Positions 1-5,771 of a stretch of 8,282 bases of DNA are shown piece by piece. The stretch is from Flavobacteriales bacterium (GTDB taxonomy: Bacteria; Bacteroidota; Bacteroidia; Flavobacteriales; UA16): NCBI GenBank assembly GCA_018700255.1, contig JABISU010000128.1, positions 1 to 8,282 on the forward strand, given 5' to 3'. Within the stretch, counting starts at the first letter, position 1. The number at the start of each line of letters is the position of its first letter. The notes below the pieces were generated by a model. It saw nothing but the letters and a program-made list of their open reading frames with translations. It made no database searches and was not told where the DNA came from. A program made the translations under genes and the position numbers.

Positions 1-1
1 A

Positions 2-709
2 GGCGAGCACCAGAACAGGTACGCACATGTTGCTGAGCATTTCGTCAAAGATGGTTTTCAGGTTTATTCTTATGACCAAAGAGGTCACGGCAAATCCGAC
101 GGTCCCAGAGGTCACACACCCAGTCTATCTCACAACCTAGACGACCTCAAACTCGTTATAGACAGCATCCCTCACAAAAACCTATATCTCTATGGACATA
201 GCTTCGGGGGTAACGTAACAGCAAACTATTTGCTTAGAAGAGATTGCGACACATTGAGAGCGGCGATTCTAAGTGGCGCTTGGCTTAAACTCTACAAAGA
301 GCCCTCAAAATTTGATGTCACGATGGCAAACATCATGAACATAATCTACCCCAAGTTCACACAAGGCAATAAACTCGACCCAAACGACCTCTCCTACATA
401 GAGCAAGTAGGAATTGATTACGTAAACGACCCGCTCCGACACAATAAAATATCTGTTGGACTGTTCAAGCATTTTCACGCCAGCGGATTGTGGGCGATTG
501 AGAATGCTGGTCAGTTGAAAATCCCCACCCTTGTAATTCACGGAGCGGACGACCACATTATAGATGCACAAGGGAGCCGTGAATTTGCGGGTCGAGCGGG
601 AGAACTTGCAACATTGAGCATCTATGAAAACACAAAGCACGAGCTTCATAACGACAACAAAGCTCAAGAGGTGTTATCTGACGTTAGTGATTGGTTTAAA
701 AACATCTAA
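2..709 (+). CDS. Monoacylglycerol lipase/lysophospholipase-type alpha/beta hydrolase, 5'-truncated by the window edge
   Basis: The reading frame is open from base 2, so the gene starts outside the window; 235 codons remain before TAA. The fragment opens with GEHQNRY, which in monoacylglycerol lipases follows the HG oxyanion motif, so I estimate roughly 40-50 N-terminal residues are missing. Next come the DQRGHGKSDGPRGH block typical of the MGLL/PldB family and the nucleophile elbow GHSFGG (Ser codon 200-202). The catalytic Asp is in HGADD (second Asp, codon 551-553) and the catalytic His in TKHELHND (codon 638-640), so the whole triad is present. The family hydrolyses monoacylglycerols or lysophospholipids; I see no signal peptide, but the N-terminus is missing. 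The TTG at 230 lies after the nucleophile and is not a plausible start. The stop overlaps the next gene's ATG by one base. The first half favours C-ending codons somewhat more than the next gene. Family confidence is high; the exact substrate is inferred. Confidence 0.9.
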   Translation, partial: GEHQNRYAHVAEHFVKDGFQVYSYDQRGHGKSDGPRGHTPSLSHNLDDLKLVIDSIPHKNLYLYGHSFGGNVTANYLLRRDCDTLRAAILSGAWLKLYKEPSKFDVTMANIMNIIYPKFTQGNKLDPNDLSYIEQVGIDYVNDPLRHNKISVGLFKHFHASGLWAIENAGQLKIPTLVIHGADDHIIDAQGSREFAGRAGELATLSIYENTKHELHNDNKAQEVLSDVSDWFKNI

Positions 710-711
710 TG
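707..711 (+). promoter_or_regulatory. TAATG stop/start overlap (translational coupling)
   Basis: The hydrolase stop TAA (707-709) shares its last A with the ATG (709-711) of the AGMO-like gene. No Shine-Dalgarno-like sequence precedes this ATG. Ribosomes ending the hydrolase probably reinitiate here, which would tie the output of the two proteins together. The overlap is seen directly; coupling is inferred. Confidence 0.7.
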
Positions 712-1569
712 GGAGACATTACAAACTTTGCGATCCCCTTTTTCTTAGCCACTCTAATTATAGAAGTGGCGCTCAGCATTTATGGAAATCGTGAGTACTA
801 TACGAAAAAAGACACTTTTGCTAGTTTAATAATGGGAATAGGCAGCATAGGCAGTTCTCTGATCACTAAGGGCTTGAAATTTGGTGTTTTCACTTTCTTG
901 TATGAGTATCGCTTGTTTGAGATTCCGATGGTTTGGTGGGGGTTCGTTGCACTTCTGCTAGCGGATGATTTCTCCTATTACTGGTTTCATAGGATGAGTC
1001 ATAAAATGAGATATTTTTGGGCTTCACATGTAGTGCATCACTCGTCTCAGCATTATAATCTTTCTACCGCATTACGCCAAACCTGGACCGGTGAAATATC
1101 TGGGTCTTTCTTTTTTTACGCATGGATGCCTCTAGTAGGTTTCGATCCATTGTGGATTTTAACAGCCCAATCAATAAGCCTGATTTATCAATATTGGATT
1201 CATACTGAAGTCATTAGGAAAATGCCTAGCTGGTTCGAATTAATATTCAATACTCCCTCTCATCACAGAGTGCATCACGGCAGTGATCTACAATACCTTG
1301 ATATGAATTACGCGGGCATACTTATAGTTTGGGACAGGATGTTCGGCACATTCATTGATGAAACGAAGGCCCCAACTTATGGATTAATTACTAATATATC
1401 AACTTACAACCCAGCTAGAATCGCATTTTCAGAATGGGGTAATCTCGCCCGGGACGTCTTTAAAGCTTCTGGAATATTGAATAAACTGAGATTCATTTTC
1501 GGTCCTCCTGGTTGGAGTCCAGACGGTTCAACATTAACGACCGACGAGATGCGTAAGGAGGCAAATTAG
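709..1569 (+). CDS. Fatty acid hydroxylase/sterol desaturase superfamily membrane di-iron oxygenase, alkylglycerol monooxygenase-like
   Basis: This 286-residue integral membrane protein has the histidine boxes that bind the di-iron centre in the fatty acid hydroxylase superfamily: HRMSH (94-98), HVVHH (107-111, then H115) and HRVHH (186-190), plus H165 in YWIHTE. Hydrophobic segments lie near 5-25, 45-66, 75-90 and 133-165. The stretch from YWIHTE through NTPSHHRVHHG to NYAGILIVWDRMFGTF resembles, from memory, the same part of animal alkylglycerol monooxygenase (AGMO/TMEM195) more than sterol desaturases or carotenoid hydroxylases. AGMO oxidises the ether bond of alkylglycerols, giving glycerol and a fatty aldehyde, and uses tetrahydrobiopterin. 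A lipid C-H oxidation is therefore likely; the ether-lipid substrate is inferred. Translational coupling to an upstream monoacylglycerol-lipase-like gene fits a glycerolipid role. The stop overlaps that of the convergent glycosyltransferase. Superfamily membership is certain, AGMO-type function probable. Confidence 0.9.
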   Translation: MGDITNFAIPFFLATLIIEVALSIYGNREYYTKKDTFASLIMGIGSIGSSLITKGLKFGVFTFLYEYRLFEIPMVWWGFVALLLADDFSYYWFHRMSHKMRYFWASHVVHHSSQHYNLSTALRQTWTGEISGSFFFYAWMPLVGFDPLWILTAQSISLIYQYWIHTEVIRKMPSWFELIFNTPSHHRVHHGSDLQYLDMNYAGILIVWDRMFGTFIDETKAPTYGLITNISTYNPARIAFSEWGNLARDVFKASGILNKLRFIFGPPGWSPDGSTLTTDEMRKEAN

Positions 1570-2654
1570 CGTTCCCATTTTATTTTACGATACTTATCGA
1601 GCTTGAGCAGCTGTGCCATATAAGAAAGCACAAGTCGCAAAGTTTCTCCCACAAACATAGGACGGGCAATTACCAATAGTAGAAATAGAGAGCCTGAAAT
1701 TGCAAAATGCCAGAAGCGGATTTCCGAAGCTACGAAAAGTGCAGAAACACTTGCAGCGGCAAACAAAACAGGTGCCACATACTTTAAATATTTCTGACCA
1801 TAAAGGAAAATAAGTTGTTTGAGACCTATGCTGAAAAGCAGGCCTCGGTGATGGCGTATTATTTGGACTAAGCCAGCTGTAATACGTCCTTGACGGCGAC
1901 CACTATAGAATAAATTCCAGTTCACATCACGTACTATGGCTCGAGGTTCGAGGACAACTCGTTTATCATTTTTCATCACGTTAAGAGCGACTAAAAGATC
2001 ATCTAAAATAATATCTTTAGGGAATGGTTTTAAGACCAAACTGTGTCGTATAAGGTACAGAGCTCCACACATCCCGGTAGTTGAGCCCTTGAGACTTTCA
2101 AGTTGCTTGAGGCGATTCATAAACTTGCGGCTCGGCGACGCTTTGCCCTCCAATTCTAGTTGAGCAGTTACAGCTCCTACTTCAGGATCAGACAAGTTTG
2201 AGAGAAGGTACTTTATCGAATTTTTTTCAAAGGTTTGTCTAACATCTGAAAACAGCAATAGCGGGTATTGTGCAATTTCTACACCTACATTAAGCGCATT
2301 CGGTTTACCCTGACGTACAGTCACAAGGCTATAGACTATGGTGTTTTCTGTGGCTAATCTCTCAAGCACTTTGTTAGAACCATCATTTGAACCGTCAGAA
2401 ACAACAATGATTTCATAGGTCTCCACTCCGGCGTCTTTAAACTGACTCTGAATTGCCCGCACTTTAAGCTCAATGTGATCAACTTCGTTATGACAAGCTA
2501 TAATAGTTGAAATCCCTTCTAAAGCTCGGGGTGAGATTTCATCCTTATTTGATGAAGGTTTAACTTTAGGAAAAATTAATAGTCCCACGAAATAATCTGA
2601 AGCAGGCAGAACTAAAAGCCCCATAATAGTTATATAAAAACCCAGTGATACCAC
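1566..2654 (-). CDS. Family 2 glycosyltransferase with membrane segments
   Basis: This 362-residue protein begins with a membrane segment (about 4-28), followed by a GT-A glycosyltransferase domain: STIIACHNE (49-57), the nucleotide-binding EIIVVSDGSNDGS (81-93), the metal-site motif SDVRQ (136-140), GMCGALYLIR (194-203), the acidic pair DD (218-219), and RRQGR (253-257), which replaces QxxRW. One or two further membrane segments lie near 288-337. This layout belongs to GT2 enzymes that extend surface polysaccharides or glycolipids, with the active site facing the cytoplasm. The start is GTG at 2654: a stop codon lies four codons upstream and no ATG intervenes. ATG at 2624 (residue 11) is an alternative but would cut into the membrane segment. 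It is last in a four-gene minus-strand run, 30 bases after the GreA-like gene, and ends in a four-base overlap with the convergent AGMO-like gene. The sugar donor and product cannot be told from sequence. Confidence 0.9.
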   Translation of the reverse strand: MVSLGFYITIMGLLVLPASDYFVGLLIFPKVKPSSNKDEISPRALEGISTIIACHNEVDHIELKVRAIQSQFKDAGVETYEIIVVSDGSNDGSNKVLERLATENTIVYSLVTVRQGKPNALNVGVEIAQYPLLLFSDVRQTFEKNSIKYLLSNLSDPEVGAVTAQLELEGKASPSRKFMNRLKQLESLKGSTTGMCGALYLIRHSLVLKPFPKDIILDDLLVALNVMKNDKRVVLEPRAIVRDVNWNLFYSGRRQGRITAGLVQIIRHHRGLLFSIGLKQLIFLYGQKYLKYVAPVLFAAASVSALFVASEIRFWHFAISGSLFLLLVIARPMFVGETLRLVLSYMAQLLKLDKYRKIKWER

Positions 2655-2684
2655 TTTACAAAGTTACTGCATGCATTTCGAGGA

Positions 2685-3167
2685 TTACTCTACGTGAAGA
2701 ATTTCTATTTCACGGCCTTGAAATTTTAATAAATCGCCCTTCGTTGCATTTTGCAGAACCTTACCAATAGGTGATCCACCTGATATTGCATAGAAAAAGT
2801 CGGAGTCTTGAGACAAGTCGGAGTCAATATTTAGACTGACCTTACCCACACCTATACTCATGAAGTACATTGCCCCTGAAGTAATTATTAATGCACCGAG
2901 CTCAACTTTATTGCATTTGTGATCGAGTGAAATTTTAGAGAGTTCGTTTTTAAGGAACTCCGCTTTATTTAGTTGAGCCTTTGAGAGTGCGAGTTCACGC
3001 TCCATCATCGCACGGCCAGTTTCGTGTTTATCTCCAGCTGAGCCCTTCGTAGCGGAAGTTTTCGATTCCTCAGTAAAATTTATTTGCTGCTGAGCAGATA
3101 GAATTTTATCTTTTATTTGAGAATTGAGTCGGCTTATACAAACCGCTTTTAATTGATGATAATTCAC
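2685..3167 (-). CDS. GreA/GreB-like RNA polymerase-binding factor, Flavobacteriia small-protein family
   Basis: This soluble 160-residue protein matches the usual Gre-factor length (about 158) and layout. Residues 1-82 are helical and charged, fitting an antiparallel coiled coil; the tail SPIGKVLQNATKGDLLKFQ (132-150) resembles the FKBP-like C-terminal domain of GreA. The motif AGDKHETGRAMM (44-55) falls where GreA has its GDYHENAEY-type loop, so D46 and E49 align with the acidic tip residues that GreA/GreB insert through the polymerase secondary channel to stimulate transcript cleavage. I recall relatives in Flavobacteriia that databases often label '3-oxoacyl-ACP synthase'; nothing here supports that name. 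The GTG start at 3167 fits the family's N-terminus, and no in-frame ATG precedes it before a stop at 3204-3206. It lies 52 bases after the AlgJ-like gene and 30 before the glycosyltransferase. The family call is fairly firm; activity on RNA polymerase is inferred. Confidence 0.75.
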   Translation of the reverse strand: MNYHQLKAVCISRLNSQIKDKILSAQQQINFTEESKTSATKGSAGDKHETGRAMMERELALSKAQLNKAEFLKNELSKISLDHKCNKVELGALIITSGAMYFMSIGVGKVSLNIDSDLSQDSDFFYAISGGSPIGKVLQNATKGDLLKFQGREIEILHVE

Positions 3168-3219
3168 GTTGTAAAAATAACTCTCGGTTAGCGAAGAATA
3201 GCTTTAGTAGCTGTGCAAC

Positions 3220-4344
3220 TTATTCTACATTGTTTCCGAAATTAAAAGGAAATCTCGGGAGGTTAGCATCGGTTGACAATAATACTACAGCATCGAAGCT
3301 AGATATTACCTGCTCGAATTCCGCTTTGGTTGAGAAACCGTGTACAGCCTGGGGGGAAGCACCTTTCTTTACAATGTTGGGTCCATGAACACCTTTGTTA
3401 TAAAACCAAAACTCGCTATCTCTATAACCTTCCCTCAAAAGCCCTTTATTCACCAGACCCCACGCGTAGCTATCTGCAATAACAAGTATGCGAGGGCGCT
3501 TAAAAGCAGGAATATTCTCCCAATGGGTATTGTAATATGTAGCCTCTAAATCTGGGATGTTACGCCATAGATTAAGTCCCTGTTCTATATCATCGTCTGT
3601 ACCCTCCATTATAGTAGATCTATACGAAGAGTCAATCATGAGGCGAGCTGGACGTAAACTATCAGGCAAAATATCAAGCAGAGCATCCGAGATCATATTG
3701 ATGGCATCTACCTGAGCCCACTCGCTCCAATGAATTCCATTCTTTGGAAACACCTCTTTATCTAAACGAAAGAAGCTATTCAGATCTTGAAAGTGAAGAC
3801 CTTTATAAACTAACTGATCAAGCCACATTTCATACATTCTATTAACGCTCTGCCCCTTCATCTCTAAATATTCTTTAGGAAGAAACTCTCTGAAGTAACT
3901 ACCCTTACCAGGCGCAAGGACAACGAGGAAGGGCACTCCAGCAGACATGGAAAGTTTAGACAATCGAGAAACTCTCTCGGAAACGGTGTCTTCAGATATA
4001 GCATCTAACCCTAAAGCTGCTAACACATAGTTCTCTTCAAAAAGATAACCTTCAATACCAGCAATTATAGACTTTGCGTGACGCTCACAGAATAAACTGT
4101 AGTCAATTTCATTTCGAGTACGAATAGCCATACCTCGAAGAAGGAAATTATTTCTTGAGAAATCGTCTACTGAGGTTTGGAATTCACCACTCCACAGTTT
4201 GTCAAAAGAAAACTCTGGTGCCTCAATAATTGTTGGTTCACCGTGCAGAGGATGCGGCTCTTTAAACCCAAGCACGTCAGAAAGCCACGGAGCGTTAAGC
4301 AATATCAAGACAATTATGATTAATATTTTCTGTGATTTAGCCAT
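3220..4344 (-). CDS. AlgJ/AlgX-like SGNH-fold O-acyltransferase partner, membrane-anchored
   Basis: This 374-residue protein has an N-terminal signal anchor (about 6-25) and a large extracytoplasmic domain of the AlgX/AlgJ (DHHW-like) kind. Landmarks are GIEGYLF (96-102, the family's G-x-x-G-W/Y-L-F motif), GIHW (203-206) and the serine block LVIADSYAWG (287-296), with S292 the probable nucleophile. In AlgX a D-x-H-W motif supplies Asp and His about 90 residues before the serine; here H205 is 87 residues before S292 and the Asp position is Gly (G203). I recall similar G-x-HW variants in Bacteroidota homologues, so it need not be inactive. These proteins take acyl groups passed across the membrane by an AlgI-type MBOAT and transfer them to polysaccharide hydroxyls. 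The ATG shares a base with the stop of the AlgI-like gene, which strongly supports that partnership. The glycan acceptor is unknown; nothing here indicates alginate. Confidence 0.82.
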   Translation of the reverse strand: MAKSQKILIIIVLILLNAPWLSDVLGFKEPHPLHGEPTIIEAPEFSFDKLWSGEFQTSVDDFSRNNFLLRGMAIRTRNEIDYSLFCERHAKSIIAGIEGYLFEENYVLAALGLDAISEDTVSERVSRLSKLSMSAGVPFLVVLAPGKGSYFREFLPKEYLEMKGQSVNRMYEMWLDQLVYKGLHFQDLNSFFRLDKEVFPKNGIHWSEWAQVDAINMISDALLDILPDSLRPARLMIDSSYRSTIMEGTDDDIEQGLNLWRNIPDLEATYYNTHWENIPAFKRPRILVIADSYAWGLVNKGLLREGYRDSEFWFYNKGVHGPNIVKKGASPQAVHGFSTKAEFEQVISSFDAVVLLSTDANLPRFPFNFGNNVE

Positions 4345-4346
4345 TA
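4342..4346 (-). promoter_or_regulatory. TAATG stop/start overlap between the AlgI-like and AlgJ-like genes
   Basis: Read on the minus strand, the AlgI-like stop TAA (4346-4344) shares a base with the AlgJ-like ATG (4344-4342). This is the same arrangement as at 707-711 and implies coupled translation of two proteins that are expected to work as a pair. A weak AGG lies a few bases upstream. Confidence 0.7.
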
Positions 4347-5738
4347 AAACCTGAAATAGATAAATGGGTTAAAGTCCGATCCTGCTAAATAACTCACGCT
4401 CACAAGCCAAAGCACAAATCCCACAACAGCCATAGCCATTGGATGTGAATCCGGGAACTTGAACCGATCGTAGAGGGCTGTTGAGGTGAATAGTACCGAA
4501 GCGCATAAAATAAATATACTTTTAACAGATAAAAGTCCTAACTCTGAAGACCAAACAGACAAAGAAAATAGTGTTACGTGAGTCATCCTTCCTAAGAAAT
4601 CTAAGGCCATAGAAAAGTCTTCTATTGCAAAGAAAACCCACCCCACTACTACGAAGGAAAAGGTGACAAATCGAGAGATCCATATTGGAAATTTATCTAA
4701 TAGTTTGCGTAAGAATATCCTATCTAAAATTAGAAACGTTCCGTGATACAAACCCCAAATAAGAAAGTTCCAAGACGCACCATGCCAAAGTCCACTAATA
4801 GCAAAAACCACCACAAGATTTGTGTAGAGTCTAGAATTGGATTTCACTCTGTTTCCACCTAATGGGATATACAAATAATCTCTCATCCAAGAGCTTAAAG
4901 TGATATGCCACCTGCGCCAGAAATCCGTAATACTAGTTGCTCTATAGGGCTGCTTGAAGTTCTCGGGGAAATTAAATCCGAGCATCTTTCCTAGTCCTAT
5001 CGCCATATCAGAGTATCCAGAAAAATCAAAATATATTTGGAATGTATATGCTAGAATTGCGATAACAGCATGAGGCGCACTCCAACCCTCGAACCCTCCA
5101 GATATCACAGCTATATCTATAGGGAATATCATGGCTAACGAATTAGCTATCAATACTTTCTTAGCAAGTCCTAAAGTGAATCTATAAAAGCCATATAACC
5201 AAGCTGAATTCTCTACAGTTCTATTCCTAAGCTCCTTTTCTACTTCCGTAAACCGTACAATAGGGCCGGCTATCATTTGAGGAAAACTTAAGATATAGAC
5301 TAAGTATTCACTTAATTTATCGAGAGGCTTTACCGTTTTTCTATGAACATCTAAAGCGTAACTGAGAGATTGAAATGAAAAGAAAGAGATTCCAATCGGT
5401 AGTGCTACATCCTCCCAAACAAAACCGTGGGGAGCGATGTTTTCGACGAAGAAATTTGCGTACTTAAAATACAACAATATTCCCACATTTAAGATCACGG
5501 CTCCACCAACTGCACGACCCCTTCCTACTCCACCCATTGCGTGAAGTTTCCGAACTAAATAATAGTTCACCACACTACTAGCAAGTAGAATAGGTAAAAA
5601 TGACATCGCCCCCCAACCATAAAATACCACAGAGGCAAATAACAATATGTAATTCTGAAATTTCGCACCCCCAAACCTGTACGCCACTAAAAATAGTGGC
5701 AAGAAGTAAAGCAGGAATATTATACTCGAAAATACCAT
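4344..5738 (-). CDS. AlgI-like MBOAT O-acyltransferase (polysaccharide acyl export)
   Basis: This 464-residue polytopic membrane protein belongs to the membrane-bound O-acyltransferase family, AlgI/DltB branch. It opens with the typical MVFSSIIFLLYFLPL, then LPIGISFFSFQSLSYALDV (113-131), SFPQMIAGPIVRF (151-163), YFDFSGYSDMAIGLG (236-250), the core block FWRRWHITLSSWMRDYLYIPLG (273-294, with H278), and SGLWHGASWNF (315-325), where H319 is the invariant MBOAT histidine. It ends NPFIYFRF, as these proteins usually do. Length is in the normal range for AlgI (460-520). AlgI-type proteins move an acyl group, usually acetyl, from a cytoplasmic donor across the membrane for O-acylation of an exported glycan. 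The gene heads the four-gene minus-strand run and is followed with a one-base overlap by its AlgJ-like partner. Its start codon faces the divergent esterase gene across 33 bases holding a perfect inverted repeat, the likely control site. Confidence 0.93.
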   Translation of the reverse strand: MVFSSIIFLLYFLPLFLVAYRFGGAKFQNYILLFASVVFYGWGAMSFLPILLASSVVNYYLVRKLHAMGGVGRGRAVGGAVILNVGILLYFKYANFFVENIAPHGFVWEDVALPIGISFFSFQSLSYALDVHRKTVKPLDKLSEYLVYILSFPQMIAGPIVRFTEVEKELRNRTVENSAWLYGFYRFTLGLAKKVLIANSLAMIFPIDIAVISGGFEGWSAPHAVIAILAYTFQIYFDFSGYSDMAIGLGKMLGFNFPENFKQPYRATSITDFWRRWHITLSSWMRDYLYIPLGGNRVKSNSRLYTNLVVVFAISGLWHGASWNFLIWGLYHGTFLILDRIFLRKLLDKFPIWISRFVTFSFVVVGWVFFAIEDFSMALDFLGRMTHVTLFSLSVWSSELGLLSVKSIFILCASVLFTSTALYDRFKFPDSHPMAMAVVGFVLWLVSVSYLAGSDFNPFIYFRF

Positions 5739-5744
5739 AGCGCG

Positions 5745-5765
5745 ATATTACAAACATTGTAATAT
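5745..5765. promoter_or_regulatory. Perfect inverted repeat between divergent genes, probable shared operator
   Basis: ATATTACAA (5745-5753), spacer ACA (5754-5756) and TTGTAATAT (5757-5765) form a perfect 9+3+9 dyad. It sits in the 33-base gap between the AlgI-like start codon (5738) and the esterase start codon (5772), with exactly six bases on either side, so the dyad centre at 5755 is also the midpoint between the two starts. The half site recurs as a direct repeat, ATTGTAAT at 5756-5763 and ATTGTAAC at 5764-5771. A dimeric repressor bound here would cover the start region of both genes. An RNA hairpin just before each start codon is the alternative. The repeat is seen directly; its role is inferred. 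Confidence 0.6.
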
Positions 5766-5771
5766 TGTAAC

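Larger units (their letters stand above)
1566..5738 (-). other. Putative four-gene operon: AlgI-like, AlgJ-like, GreA-like, glycosyltransferase
   Basis: Four genes run in one direction with gaps of -1, 52 and 30 bases and no convincing terminator hairpin between them. Three have surface-glycan roles: acyl export, acyl transfer and sugar transfer. The GreA-like gene is the odd member. The 52-base gap at 3168-3219 holds only a weak AGCT-ACTAA-AGCT palindrome. It could carry a secondary promoter, but I see no clear Bacteroidota -7 element (TAnnTTTG). Co-transcription is inferred from spacing. Confidence 0.65.

Noticed and set aside
305..667. Open frame on the minus strand inside the hydrolase
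   Set aside because: It lies opposite conserved hydrolase motifs, has no recognisable domain and no context supporting expression.
230..709. A shorter hydrolase beginning at the TTG at 230
   Set aside because: The frame is open back to base 2, and the catalytic Ser motif GHSFGG lies upstream of 230, so this would remove the active site.
1936..2163. Plus-strand open frame within the glycosyltransferase
   Set aside because: Antisense shadow of conserved GT2 motifs; arginine/serine-rich translation with no known domain.
2235..2249. SDVRQ in place of a DxD metal motif in the glycosyltransferase, as a possible inactivating change
   Set aside because: D-x-R-Q at this position is, from memory, normal for a large GT2 subgroup, so it is not a defect.
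3202..3213. AGCT palindrome between the AlgJ-like and GreA-like genes as a terminator
   Set aside because: Only four-base arms with no following U-run; too weak to call.
3340..3549. Plus-strand open frame within the AlgJ-like gene
   Set aside because: Antisense shadow of a region containing the conserved catalytic serine block.
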